Below, in pieces: positions 21,031-32,088 of a DNA stretch of 64,000 nt. Below the pieces are notes generated by a model, which ran no database searches, was not told the DNA's origin, and worked only from the letters and a program-made list of their open reading frames with translations. A program made the translations under genes and the position numbers. The first letter of the stretch is position 1. Each line of letters opens with the position of its first letter. Source of the stretch: Euborellia annulipes (Eukaryota; Arthropoda; Insecta; Dermaptera; Anisolabididae); the NCBI GenBank assembly GCA_023213315.1, contig JAKCPI010005285.1, positions 1 through 64,000 on the forward strand, given 5' to 3'.

Positions 21031-21887
21031 CAGAGCTGAGGTACTCAGTACTTTTAGTACTTGAAAAATCTACTCCGTAAATTTAAATACTTCCAGTACT
21101 TCACTTAAAGTACTTTTAAATTTTATCTACTGGTACTGAAATTTCCAGTACTTTACTAGTATTTGAGATTTCCAGTACTTTTCGAAAAAATACTGGTACT
21201 GGTTTCCAAAAAAACTACTTAGTATTTTAAAAAGTACTTGAAGTACCTATGTTACCTTCAGTACCAGTACTTTTTATTTCCGGTACTCAGTACTTTTTTC
21301 CAGTACTGGTTCATTTTCAGTACAATACTGAGTATTTCAAGTACTTTTGGAAAGTACTGGTACTGGATACTGGGAGTAGAAAAAATATTTTCAAGTACTT
21401 AATACTAGGTACTGGAAGTAAAAAATTACAAGTACTGGTTACTTAATACTAGGAACAGACCGAATATTCAGTTTCGGTTACGGTTTCGGCCAGTTCCGGC
21501 CAAAAATCGTGGTTTCGGCCAAATAGTAGCCGAAACTTTCGGCCGGCCGAAACCTGAGTCTAAAAGATGGGATGAGACTCGGATGCAAAAAAAAGGTCAA
21601 ATGATTTGCAAAATCGGAAAAGGTGCGGCAAAAATTTAGTCTCCTTAAAAAAAAGCTAAAATGATTTTCACGGGAGGGAAAAAATTTTCCGCAGGGCGGA
21701 AAAATTAAAAAAAAAAAAAAGGTAAAATGATATGAATTTTTTATAGGAAATACAAGTTTCGCTTTCGGTTACGGTTTCGGCCGAAACTAAGATTGAGGCC
21801 GAATATTCGGTTTCGGCTGAAAATCTTGTTTCGGTCGGACCCTACTTAATACTTAAGTACTTTTGAAAAGTACTTGCAACAGCTCTG
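21031..21887. mobile_element. hAT element with phased AGTACTTTT words, filled allele
   Basis: Same CAGAGCTG ends and TTAGCAAA flanks (21023-21030, 21888-21895) as 19305-19721, interrupted by a second hAT at 21450-21844. Confidence 0.9.
21450..21844. mobile_element. hAT element, TAGGAACAGACCGAA ends, perfect 8-bp duplication
   Basis: Ends TAGGAACAGACCGAATATTC and complement of TAGGGTCCGACCGAAACAAG. Flanks CTTAATAC at 21442-21449 and 21845-21852. Unit 1 has the uninterrupted GGTTACTTAATACTTAGGTA, so both filled and empty sites are present in this window. Interior repeats GGTTTCGGCC/GGCCGAAACC. Confidence 0.92.
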
Positions 21888-21979
21888 TTAGCAAATTAGA
21901 TAAGCAAATTTAATTAAATGTTGCTTCGTTAATTTCTAGTTCATTTATTTATTTCTATTATGAATTTCTTTATAATATA

Positions 21980-22477
21980 TTTATTGGAAACAAGTAAAAG
22001 TTGAATCGACGGCGATCGATTGGCGATATTGTTTTTATTTTCCTGCGTGAGCCGTCGTGAAAGCTCCTTTGAATATTTGAATATCTTTTATTTGAATCTC
22101 TCTCTCTCTCTTTAATATGTTCCTTTTTTTTTTTAATAATAATAAAAATATACATAGAATCGTCACGCACGCGGGGTCATACTAAGATCAAGCTTTCCTC
22201 TACTATATAATTCAAATTTAATATTGGGCAACAAAAATCGAAATATGGCATTGGGAATGAATGGGCTAAAAAAAAAACAAAATTCCGATTACTTCATCTT
22301 GGGTATTACTAAAACAAAGTCATCTTAACTTGTTACTATGGCCTATTGTCAATGAATACTCAAAAGCTAATAAAATAAAAACTGAAGGCTCGTTTACAAA
22401 AAAAAAAAAAGAGAAAAGGTTAAAATAAGATGTTGAAAGGTGACTGTTGTATTTACGTAACAATGAGAGCAGATTGG
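21980..22477. other. Unassigned stretch
   Basis: No recognised element; (CT)n run near 22100 and A-runs near 22270 and 22400. Confidence 0.4.
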
Positions 22478-22900
22478 TGATGACTTATTAAAAAATTATC
22501 GTATTTAATTTTTTTGTTATCAAGCAAATACAAAAAAACAATCTGTCCCAATAATCTTTAATTTTTTTTTAAATTTAAAAATGAATTTATTGTTATTATT
22601 AATCACATATTAATTAAGAAATTTTTAAAATAGGCTTAGATGATTTATTTAAAAATCAACTGTCAAATTAGTTCAGCATTCTTGCAATAGATGGCAGGCT
22701 AGTCTTACAGCCGATCCCCTAATAGCCTATATTTTTATGCTTTTATAAAAGATACATAATATATAATAACATTTATTGTTAAAAGATCAATGAAAATGCA
22801 TTAAATATTATTAGCTACCATTCTGACATCTCTTGGCAAATTTTTAAATTACTTGATTTTTTGGGCATACTTGTTATGACACACTACTCTGCGTGGTACG
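22478..22900 (-). repeat. Family B copy 2
   Basis: Minus-strand copy with CTGTCCCAATAATCT near 22540, the GCCATCTATT complement near 22690, and a 5' region to about 22895. Divergent beyond TTGTTATGACACACTACTC. The far end of the internal dyad is not conserved here. Confidence 0.8.
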
Positions 22901-23329
22901 ACAATGAAAAAGTGTAATAATTGTTTTTAAATAAAATATGATCTTGTTTTATGTGAATGTTTTACATTTTTTTTTTTTTATTATTATTCTATTTTATAAA
23001 CACTTTATATGATAATTTCTTTTTATTTATTGTACGTTTATGTTATAATAAATATCCTACGTGTGTGTGTGTGTGTGTCTTGTTTAATTTATTAATCAAT
23101 CTATCAAAAATTAATCAAAAAAAAAAAAAAGAGTCAAGTGATTAGATAAATAATTCGAATCAAATTAAAAAATAAGTCAATCAATTATTGAAGAGATAAT
23201 CATCTTAGAGATATTCAAATGTTGAGTTTGAGACAAGAGGAAAAGAATTCTCTCTCTTTTAATTATAGATTAGGGTATGAAATGACTTATTAGGGTCATT
23301 TATGGCACGAGATTTTCTTTTACGATGAT
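22901..23329. other. Unassigned AT-rich stretch
   Basis: Only a (GT)n run near 23060 and A/T homopolymers; no gene seen. Confidence 0.4.
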
Positions 23330-24500
23330 GATCTAATCAACAATGTTGCTTTGAGATCGACGAACGAGTCATTCCACGTCAAATCGATACACTTTTTAAC
23401 CTCACCATCTCAGATTTCTATGAAATATGGGTCATAGGTAGAGTAAAAGGCCCAATTTCAACTTGATATCTCAACTCGTTTAAGAAATATGGCGCGTTAA
23501 AGTTGTCAAAAAATCGACCTATCCGCATCTATTTAAATTGCTATAAAATCACTTAGAGATGAGATAGAGAGATGAATGAGGTGTCATTTTACAGCTTTTT
23601 AGATGCCCTTTCCAATGATATACAATACAACTGGGGTGGTAATAAGAAATTTTTTTTTAATTTCAAAATCAAAAATTTAAAGTAATTTTTCTCAAAAAAG
23701 TACCCCTTCGAAAATTTTGAAAAAATTCTAAAATAATCCTTGTTTAAAGGATTAAAGATAAAACTAAGTTTCATCATGGGATCATAATGGGTTCATATAG
23801 AAAAATTAATTTAAAACAACCCTTTCTTTAGATTTTTGCCATAAAAGTGCAAAAATATAATTTTTTTTCAAAAAGTACCCCTTCGAAAATGTTGAAAAAA
23901 TTCTAAAATGGTCCTTGCTTAAAGGTTAAAAGATAATATAAGCCTCATCGAGGGATCATGATGGGATCATAGAGAAAAATTAATTAAAACAACCCTTGCG
24001 TTAGATTTTTGTCATAATTGGGAAACATTACTCAGGCTAACAGTGATTTTGGTACCGGGAGTATTTTGAGCTGATCTCTGAGTATATGCGACGTCCTTTT
24101 TCCAAAAATGCCGTCAGTTTTGCTCGAATAGCTCTAGTTTTAGAGATATAGAGAATATAACGTTTTAAAAGAAATTCTGCTCTAAAGCGGCTCTCATTTT
24201 GAGTTTTCTAGATTTTTTTATAGTGTTTCCTCTTAAAAATATACAGGTAGCTAAGAAAAATTACATACATAGAAATCTAAAGATTCAGCCCAATTGGAGG
24301 TGATTTAGTGGTGCAAAACACGGCTAAAAGTTAAAAAAATGCAATTTTTCCAGGTTTTCTTAACTTTGGACAACCCTAAAATGTTTTTAACATCCCTGAC
24401 GGCAAAAAACGTATTTGTACGATATTCTGTAATTCTTTAGCTTTCCAGAAATCATTCATTTGTGCAAATCGGTTAATTATTAACGAAATTATAAAACCAG
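23330..24500. repeat. Old repeat region with a 176-bp tandem duplication
   Basis: Two units, 23701-23876 and 23877 to about 24030, both start TACCCCTTCGAAAAT and share GAAAAAATTCTAAAAT, a GGGATCATRATGGG word and TTAGATTTTTGYCATAA. The upstream CATCTCAGATTTCTATGAAA recurs near 47225, so the whole region is probably an old dispersed repeat. No protein recognised. Confidence 0.7.
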
Positions 24501-24506
24501 ATTTTA

Positions 24507-24643
24507 AATTTTACATCTTGATATCGGCGGAAACGAAATACATGTCGACACAAAAAATCTGGTGTGACAAGCACAGAACACAACTTTCGAACGAAGGGTA
24601 AGAGAAAGTTGTGTGCTGTGCGACAGTCACACCAGATTTTTTT
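24507..24643 (+). mobile_element. Family A copy 5, 3' end only
   Basis: Contains ATTTTACATCTTGATATCGG, GTCGACACAAAAAATCTGG and the full hairpin to CACACCAGATTTTTT. Body and 5' end absent. Confidence 0.8.
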
Positions 24644-24826
24644 TTAATAAGTTCAAAAAAAAAAAAAAAACTTTTATTCTCTCGTAATTTCATCCATTTG
24701 TCAGTTTTTATTTTATTCTTCTTAATAAAACTTGTTTAGAATGTTCATTTTTCGGCTCTTTCGATGAAGAAAGAAAGAAAGAAAGCGCTTTTTGAAGACA
24801 GGTTTCATTGGATGTGATGAAGTGAA

Positions 24827-24857
24827 GGGAGGGGAGGGGAGGGGGAGGGGGAGGCAG
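24827..24857 (+). other. G-rich tract, possible G-quadruplex
   Basis: Pattern GGGAGGGGAGGGGAGGGGGA continues with further runs of 4-5 G separated by single A. At least five G-runs of three or more lie within 31 bases. Confidence 0.5.
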
Positions 24858-25105
24858 GTACGTATTATTTTTATTCGGCTCCTCTATCTTAGCTATAATT
24901 TATAATACATTCCAAACACATTTATTGATAAATCGACCAGAGAGCAGATCACGCACACACATTCCAAGGCTACGCTTTCACCTACCTTTTCATTAAATTT
25001 AAAATAATAATTCATAATTTACTTTCCTATACACACAAATTGTGAAGATTCTTTATTTGTAGACACGATTACACTCGTATATACACTTATTCTGTTATCT
25101 GATTA

Positions 25106-25215
25106 AGAAAGAATCTGGTGTGACTAGTCGCACAACTTTCTCTTACCTTCGGTAATTGAAAGTTGTGTACTGTGCTTGTCACGCCCGATTTTTTGTGTCG
25201 TCATTTATTTAGTTT
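25106..25215 (-). mobile_element. Family A hairpin end only
   Basis: AATCTGGTGTGACTAGTCGC ... TTGTCACGCCCGATTTTTTG followed by ATTTAGTTTAG, then unrelated sequence. Several hairpin substitutions reduce pairing (CACGCC instead of CACACC). Confidence 0.75.
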
Positions 25216-25456
25216 AGATATATTTTTTTTTTCCTATTTATTTTGGCCATAAGGGCCACTTTTGCTTAAAAAAATGAGGTTTTTGGAAAAATTAATTGAT
25301 TTTGGTAGTTAGTTACTCGGGATTTTTTTATTTACTCTATTAGTAGGGGATCTGGTGTGATTTATTCGCAGTCAATTGAATGAGCAGATTGTCGGTCTAT
25401 ATGGGATTGGCACTTTGAAAAACCAGGGCGGAGTTAAAATCCAAGACGTTCAAGAC

Positions 25457-25535
25457 GAATTTTTTTTTTTCTCATTCACACAGTCTTTTCTGCCATATAA
25501 GACTTTGACGATAACCGATATTATTTATAAGTTCC
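25457..25535 (-). mobile_element. SINE D fragment, 3' half
   Basis: T-run, then CTCATTCACACAGTCTTTTC, TGCCATATAAGACTTTGACG and ATAACCGATATTATTTA; tRNA-like head missing. Confidence 0.65.
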
Positions 25536-26196
25536 GGGTTGACCGAGCCGGAGCTCCGTCTTTTTTTTTTTTTGATAAAATTGGAAAAACTAAAAAAAAA
25601 GTACGAGCACTCGAAGAGCGCAATTTGATTTGTATAGAAGAAATAGGAAAATATTAAAAATTTAAAAGAAATTGTAACTAGAAAACTCACCCATCAATGG
25701 AAACATCAACAAGAACACCAAAATAAGAAATAACAGTCTGGGAGAGCTCTGAGGAATAGCAACATTACTGAGTGGTTACTTGGAGGAGACAGTGCCTCAT
25801 AAGAAAACTAATCAGAGATCAAGAGTTGCCCAGGAAATGCGTCAGCCTGGAGACAATTAAAAATTATTATTTTCAATAAAATTAATTAATAATAATCAGA
25901 AATTATTATTTTAATAATTGAATTTAAATAATAGGTATTTTTCTACTAATTGGTTTTGTTGACATTATTAAATTAAATACATTGTAAGTAATTATTGATA
26001 TAAAAAATTAAATTTACAAAATTGTGCACTAATTAAAATTTAATATTCGTGGAGAGTTAAATCTGTTGGTCCAGGGTAAAGAGAGGGAGGGTTTGACCAG
26101 AAAGCAAGCCCACTAGGCTTTGAATATTATAAAACCTTTAAAACGAAAATTGGAAAGAACTAAAAAAGTACACCAGTAAGGTACTACTACTCGAGG

Positions 26197-26258
26197 TTTC
26201 CCGGACGTTCGGTATAGAAGGTAGGCACGTTACCAACTAGACCAAGCCCGTAGGCAAG
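26197..26258 (-). mobile_element. SINE D fragment, tRNA-like head
   Basis: GGACGTTCGGTATAGAAGG then TAGGCACGTTACCAACTAGA, matching the A-box side of SINE D in inverse orientation; body missing. Confidence 0.6.
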
Positions 26259-26263
26259 ATGTA

Positions 26264-26398
26264 AAATTTATAAACATGGGAAAATATTTACTTTTTGTTA
26301 CCATGGCAACCATTTCTCCTATCTTCCCTATGAAGGACAAGAGTAAAGTGTGCTTCAAACAATTTTGAGAGCAAAATGAAAATATACGTTTTAAAGAG
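26264..26398 (-). mobile_element. Family A internal fragment
   Basis: GATGTAAAATTTATAAACAT, GTTACCATGGCAACC (about 26297) and AGAGTAAAGTGTGCTTCAAAC; both termini missing. Confidence 0.75.
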
Positions 26399-26404
26399 CT
26401 AAAG

Positions 26405-26525
26405 ACCCCAAATATGTATATTAATCAATAACGGATATCGTAAATGTCTTGTATGGCCTGAGTTGCCGACAAGACTGTGTGAGTGTGAGTGTGAATGAGA
26501 AGAGTGTGAGTTAAAAAAAAAACAA
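26405..26525 (+). mobile_element. SINE D fragment, 3' half
   Basis: AACGGATATCGTAAATGTC, GGCCTGAGTTGCCGACAAG and GTGTGAATGAGAAGAGTGTG with an A-rich tail (to about 26525). Confidence 0.65.
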
Positions 26526-26881
26526 CAACAAGAAATCGGAAATGAAAATTGATTAGAATTAGGAAATCAAACAGAAAAACCTGTTTCTTTCTTTCTTTCT
26601 TTGATCTTTGATTAGAATTTAAATGCAATAAATTTAAAAAGAACGAAAATGCAAATTGAAAGTCAAACTAACGAACTGCATTGATTATGTTTTATTTGTC
26701 GATTCGGTGCTACTAATTGAATCCAATCTTAGTTTGGATCATATCTCATTTCGTTTTACATATAAAACTTGTATTCAGAAACGTTATCTCTTTAGGCATC
26801 CTTTCTAAATGGAAAGCAAAAAACAATATATATATATATATATAACATAACTTTTGTTGATTTTGTTTTTGAACATGTCGT

Positions 26882-26953
26882 CACAAAAAACAATGTGGTG
26901 TGACAAGGTAAGAGAAAGTTGTGTGTTGTGCGATCAGACACACCAGATTTTTT
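26882..26953 (+). mobile_element. Family A hairpin remnant with internal deletion
   Basis: CACAAAAAACAATGTGGTGTGACAA is joined directly to GGTAAGAGAAAGTTGTGTG and CACACCAGATTTTTT, so most of the left arm is deleted. Confidence 0.65.
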
Positions 26954-26975
26954 TATTTATTTCTTCCTAAGCTAT

Positions 26976-27656
26976 TCTATATATATTAATTCGCTAATGT
27001 CCGTCTGTCTGTCTGCCTGTCTGTCAGTCCGTCCGTCTGTCTGTCTGTCTGTGTGTTGTCACGCTTTAATTAGGCAACTTCCCGTTGGAGTTTTAAAATG
27101 AAATTTTATATGCATAAAGAGGACCTTCTCAGGATTAGAGGAAAATTATTTTCATCCCGAAATTCCTATAACTTTTTGAGTTATTAATTCTTAAAGTTAT
27201 GATTTCTCCCATAGGAAATGGTATATAGAGAAATATTTATGTATTCTTTTCATTTGTGTATTCCATGAATGTAAACAAATCCTCAAGCAGGCACTGAATT
27301 GGAATGGAATAATAATAATATTTTCTTTTCATAATTTAGAAGGCCGGGGGGCCTGGCAACGGAGAAGAGCAACAGTCACCACAATCGTTGCAGTTAAGCA
27401 ATGCCAAGCGCGGCGAAAGCTCGGGATTGGTGACCCCGAGCAATCAGCGTGTGGAACGTCCCCCGGTGGCCAGCGGTACTATGTATTTTTAAAAAATATA
27501 TTAATAATAAATATACACCCCTAAATGCCCTCTGTAGTCGAAAGGGGTTAAAAAAAAAATAATAATAATTAAGAAGAAAAGGCCGTAGACGGGCCCGAGC
27601 CAGCTGGAAAGGTGTCCAGGGGGCGAAGCCCTCTGTCTAGACGTGAAGCCCGCTAG
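26976..27656 (+). mobile_element. Helitron-like family K copy carrying a 5S-like SINE
   Basis: Starts TCTATATATATTAATTCGC, then (GTCT)n/GTCC, GTCACGCTTTAATTAGGCAA, a conserved body with GATTTCTCCCATAGGAAATG, and ends in GC-rich sequence with CCCGCTAG followed by T. The 5' TC and 3' CTAG|T fit Helitron termini. A SINE is inserted at 27343-27566. No Rep/helicase, so non-autonomous. Confidence 0.65.
27343..27566 (+). mobile_element. 5S rRNA-derived SINE
   Basis: Target duplication AATTTAGAAG (27333-27342) and AATTAAGAAG (27567-27576). The head contains AGTTAAGCAATGCC, GCGCGG and GGGATTGGTGACC, resembling the 5S A-box and intermediate-element region (TTAAGCA, GCGCGG, GATGGGTGACC). The tail is A-rich with AAT units. 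Homologous 3' pieces occur at 34727 and 43722. Confidence 0.6.
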
Positions 27657-27879
27657 TTAATTCAAAATTTTAGAAATTTGGCGTTAACAAACAAAAAATC
27701 TCGACATTTTTGTCTTTGTTTTATTTAAATTGGAATTCTTTATTAAAATGATATGGATTTGTGTTAGATTTACTTAGAATGTTTAAGTATTTCTAATAAA
27801 TGTTTAATAAATTACAGTATCATTTGAATAGGTCTTTTTAAAATGAAACATACTGTTCCACATTTTTAACTCCACAGTG
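27657..27879 (+). repeat. Family C right half
   Basis: Contains ATCTCGACATTTTTGTCTTTG, ATGATATGGATTTGTGTTAG and ends near CTCCACAGTG. Left half removed where the Helitron ends. Confidence 0.7.
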
Positions 27880-28071
27880 TTTTTAAATAATTCATTTTTT
27901 TATAAGTTCACTAATTTTGCAAAAGACATTTGATATTTTTACTTTCTCTTACCTCTATATACACTGTATATTAATATATTTAGAGATAGAAAGAAAGTAT
28001 TGGATTCATGTCAAAAATCCGATGTCGAGATTTTGATGGATCTTCACGTTTTGAGGTCCCCTGAATCCAAA

Positions 28072-28775
28072 AATCTGGTGTGACTGGCACAGCACACAAC
28101 TTTCTCTTACCTTCGGTAATCGAAAGTTGTGTACTGTGCTTGTCACACCAGATTTTTGTGTCGACATGTATTTAGTTCCCGGCAGTAGGGAATATTTGAA
28201 TTCAGATGTAAAATTTATAAGTATGGGAAAATATTTATATTTTGTTACCATGGCAACCATTTCTCCTATCCTTCCCTATGAAGCACAAGAGTAAAGTGTG
28301 CTTCAAACAATTTTGAGGGCAAAACGAGAATATACATTTAAAAGAGCATCTAAAAATAATTGATTTTTGAATTTTAATCAAAATCGTTAGAGCGAATTTT
28401 GAGAAAATCGAAAAAACTGAAAAGTACATCAGTAAAGTACTAGTACTCTTTGGCCGATTTTGATTAAAAGCTTATTTTTCCGGTCCCGGGGGTGTTTAAC
28501 TTAAATATAAAATTTCAGCCTCATAGCTCAATTCCTTCATGCTTAAAATTTGACACACACCCACACACCCACCCACCCACCCACCCACCCACCCACCCAC
28601 CCACCCACCCACCCACCCACACACCCACAGACAGACCATGTCGCGAAACCGCTTTTTTGGATTCAGGGGACCTCAAAACGTGAAGATCCCTCAAAATCTC
28701 GACATCGAATTTTTGACATGAATCCAATACTTTCTCTCTATATATATATTACATATATACATAGGAAAGAGAAAA
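28072..28775 (-). mobile_element. Family A copy 7, nested in copy 6
   Basis: Full copy: hairpin from 28074, GTTACCATGGCAACC at about 28247, (CCCA)n microsatellite at about 28555-28627, and 5' end near 28770. Inserted in the A-run of GAATCCAAAAAAGTGG of copy 6. No target duplication beyond A residues. Confidence 0.92.
28555..28627 (+). repeat. (CCCA)n microsatellite inside family A copy 7
   Basis: About 15 consecutive ACCC units with flanking ACAC. It sits where copies 1 and 41388 have TG/CA repeats. Confidence 0.9.
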
Positions 28776-29796
28776 AAAGTGGTTTTCGCGACATGGTCTG
28801 CATGGGTTCAATTTAAAGAATGAAGGAATTGAGCTAAGAGGTTGAAATTTTATATTCAAGTTTGGCACCCCCATGGGACGTGACACGAAGCTTTTGAACG
28901 AAATCAGCCAAAGAGTACTAGTACTTTACTGATGCACTTTTTCAGTTTTTTTTCGATTTTCTCGAAATTTGCTCCAACGATTTTTTCTAAAATTCAAAAA
29001 TCAATTATTTTTTAGATTCTCTTTAAAATGTATATTCTCATTTTGTGATTGAAATCTTCTGAAGACCACTTTACTCTTGTACTCCATAGAAAAGATAGGA
29101 GAAATGGTTGCGATTTTATCAAAATATAAATATTTTTCCATACTTATACATTTTACATCTTGAAATTCGAATGTACCGTACTGTCGGAAACTAAATACAT
29201 GCCGACACGAAAAATCTGTTGCGACAAGCACAGAAGACAACTTTCGATTACCGAAGGTAAGAGAAAGTTGCGTGCTATACGCCACTCACACCAGATTTTC
29301 ATTTTATCTATTAAAAATTAATTAATTTAAAAAAAAAATTTAATTTCGTAGATATATTTTCTTCGTGATAAAGAGAATAAAGTACCTATAAAATAATAAA
29401 GAAAAATGATAGTGAAGAGAGAGAGAGAGGGGGGAATTTGAGTGAAATTGAGAGTTCTTATTTACGTAGGTACTGTCTATCTGGAGCAAAGGCTCTCTTT
29501 CAATTCAACTCATGTGAAAACAAGATCCAGATCAAAAGAAGGCAAGCAAACACGACATTCTTTTTTTTTTTATATCTTATTATTATTATATAGAGTGAGT
29601 AATCAAAAGAAACTCCCCGCCCATTTTGTCTTTAAAATACTCTTGACACTAATTAATAAAAATAGGTTGTTTATTGATATTTTTCATGTTGTTGTTTGTG
29701 TTATTAACTAGATAGATATTTTTATAAAATATGTAAATGAAAGAAAAAAAGAATGAAATTCCTTGACATTTATGGCAATTAGATTTTCCACTCATA

Positions 29797-31501
29797 CAGG
29801 TCTATTCTCTAAAAACAGGCGTTAAAATTAAAAACTAATGTAAAAACAATCGGCGTTAAAAATGCTTATTCAATTAGCCTATTCTAGCAAACAAAAATTT
29901 AAAGCCAAAGCGTTAATAATTAGTAAATAGTTTTAAAAATTAATGCCATGTCTAGGGTGTTACTTTAATAATATTTTTAACGCCGTGTTTAAAATAAAAA
30001 TGACGTCCTTAACCTAAAGTGTGTAAATAAGGTTATGATTTTGATAGCTTTGAAATAAAAAAGCAACATATGTTAACGTCGCTGTTAAAAAACTTTGTTT
30101 AGAGGATAGACCAATCGAAGATGAGGTCACAACATCGCCACCTATTTTACTGGTAGGCACACAAAAGTGACATTTGGAATTGAAAAGTACAGATCGTTTT
30201 TTTTTTTAATCCTTAAGTTAGCTTTTTTTTTTTGTCAAAATGCAAAGTCATTAATTTTCAACACTTAGCGGTGATATAAAGTGTCGATATATCTCAAAAA
30301 ATCCAACATTATTGATAATATTGATCCTTATTCCATACCTCTTGATATAAATAATTTGTCATCAATTACAATGATGAATATGATAAATTATCTAATTTCA
30401 ACGCACAGTTTTTATACTGAAGAACAGCTAAAGGCATGGGCGTAGCCAGGGGGGGGAGCAGGGGGCGTTGCCCCCCTGGCTGTTTCTAAAAATTAAAAAA
30501 AACAAGCAAATATATATTTTTCCCATTGGGAATTTTTTTTTTTAACACCCCAATCCACTACATTAATTTAATTTATTTTTTTTATTTAAATAAATAATTA
30601 ATAATCTATGTATATATTAATTGCAAACCCCCCTCTCGCCCTAACGAGGGGTTGGCCCCCCACTAACAAAAGTCTGGCTACGCCCATGGCTGAAGCTTAT
30701 AAAAGCTTACAAGCTTATAAATATTATGAAGCCGGATATGTCCAAGAGATATTAGCAAAACAAATAAATGATGATGCATTTGTTGTCATTGGAAAAGGTA
30801 AGAAATAATGAATGTTCAATAAAAAAAATTATATATTATCAGAAAATTTGATATTATTCTTTAAAAATTATAATTAAAATGATTCTATAAAAAAAAGGGA
30901 TCTTTTCTAATGATAAAGGAAATTTAGGAATTTTTTTTACTTTGTTACAGGTTAAATAAACGCACTCCCAAAGGCAAAATGCACTTTTATTTAGAAGATG
31001 GTTTAGAAACACGACCATTCGCTTAGAGGCCCTTCTTTTCAAGGCCTTAACCTAGGCATTTCTTCTTTCTTTTGAAAGTTCCTGAGTTAAAGGACTTTCT
31101 ATAGGTTCTTATAGGCAGGAAAAAAGCGAAAAAAAGGATAAATCATCTCTTTCAGAGCGCATACTACACTTACAAAATTGAGGCATTATTTTATCCTAAA
31201 AATAATAAATATTAAATAAATAAAACATGCAAATGAAAATATTGACAAGGGAGATTAGGTATAATATTGTCAAATTACAATTTTTTATAATAACACAACT
31301 CAATTTTACCTCTAAATGTTAAATAATACAGAATGTATTGTTTAAAAACATAAAGACAAAATCACATTGGTCTATATTTTTCAAGATGATAAGGAATAAT
31401 TTCCAAAGAAGAATGCAGCTAAATTTATTTCATTTAATTTTAATAAAAACACCCATTTGTTTATTTTAAATTTTAGCGCCTGTTTTTATAGAATAGACCT
31501 G
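29797..31501. mobile_element. Family G element or composite, CAGGTCTATTC ends
   Basis: Left end CAGGTCTATTCTCTAAAAAC (29797) and right end the complement of CAGGTCTATTCTATAAAAAC (31501) match over about 33 bp with two changes. An additional internal terminus (complement of GGTCTATCCTCTAAACAAAG) lies at 30112, so a shorter element 29797-30112 may be embedded. No clear target duplication. A 254-bp hAT MITE lies inside. Confidence 0.55.
30435..30688. mobile_element. hAT MITE, CATGGGCGTAGCCAG ends
   Basis: Ends CATGGGCGTAGCCAGGGGG and complement of CATGGGCGTAGCCAGACTT. Flanks GCTAAAGG and GCTGAAGC, 6 of 8 matching. Interior has GGGGGCGTTGCCCCC and CCCCTCTCGCCCTAACGAGG stems. Confidence 0.7.
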
Positions 31502-31533
31502 AATATGCTCTAAGAAATTAACGCACCTCTTAA

Positions 31534-32088
31534 AAAAAATCTGGAGTGACTGGTCGCACTAGATTTTCGGTGGATATATTTTTTTTTTTTTTTTTTTTTT
31601 TAAAAAAACATTCACACTTTTTTCTCATTCACACTCACATTCACACACACATTCATACAGTCTTTTCGGCAACTTAGGCCATTTAAGACTTTGACGATAA
31701 CCGTTGTAGAGAATATATCTATTGTGAGGTCAGGCATTTCTATTTAAGCCATCTGGTATCCAAATGGCTTAAATAAAATCATCGGACTGCCTGGGTCCGA
31801 ACCCGCGGCGTTTGGAATAGGAGGTAGGCGTGCTACCTACTACGCCAAACCCGGGGGCGGTGGATCTATTAGAATTCAAGAAGTAAAGTTTATAAACAAA
31901 TATTTATATTTTATTATCATGGCCTCCTATATTTCCTTTTAAGTACAAGAGTAAAGTGTGCTTTAAACAATTTTGAGAGCAAACTGAGAATATAGATTTT
32001 AAAGAGCATCTAAAAAATAATTTTGGTCTGCGGGTACCTCAAAACATGTATTTCCATCAAAATCTCGACATCAAATTTTTGAAAATTT
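31534..32088 (-). mobile_element. Family A copy split by SINE D, eroded
   Basis: Short remnant of the hairpin (AAATCTGGAGTGACTGGTCG at 31537), then the SINE, then AGAATTCAAGAAGTAAAGTT, a degraded X-box (TTATCATGGCC) and AAAATCTCGACATCAAATTT. The 5' end and microsatellite are deleted. Confidence 0.75.
31581..31858 (-). mobile_element. SINE D copy with 12-bp target duplication
   Basis: Minus strand: A-box TGGCGTAGTAGG, B-box GGGTTCGGACCC, body and poly(A) (T-run at left). Flanks GGTGGATATATT (31569-31580) and GGTGGATCTATT (31859-31870), 11 of 12 matching. Confidence 0.9.

Larger units (their letters stand above)
20385..21979 (+). repeat. Segmental duplication, unit 2
   Basis: Repeats unit 1 from AGTACGAAAAGAACTAGGAG to TTCTTTATAATATA. 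It is longer because of a 395-bp hAT with its 8-bp duplication and about 40 bp of extra AGTACT repeat. After it the original host sequence TTTATTGGAAACAAG continues. Confidence 0.9.
27936..29299 (+). mobile_element. Family A copy 6, host of a nested family A copy
   Basis: 5' part 27936-28071 ends in CTGAATCCAAAA. The copy resumes at about 28776 with AAAGTGGTTTTCGCGACATG and reaches its 3' hairpin (to 29297). Its X-box position is altered to GGTTGCGATTTTATC, so the palindrome is lost here. No long microsatellite. Confidence 0.88.

Noticed and set aside
26976..27656. Ribosomal 5S gene at 27343
   Set aside because: Only part of the 5S internal promoter region is similar; the molecule has an A-rich tail and target duplications, so it is a SINE.
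29797..31501. Certain full-length family G transposon
   Set aside because: The ends match well, but the flanks (CACTCATA and AATATGCT) do not form a duplication and a third terminus is present inside, so it is reported only as a possible composite.
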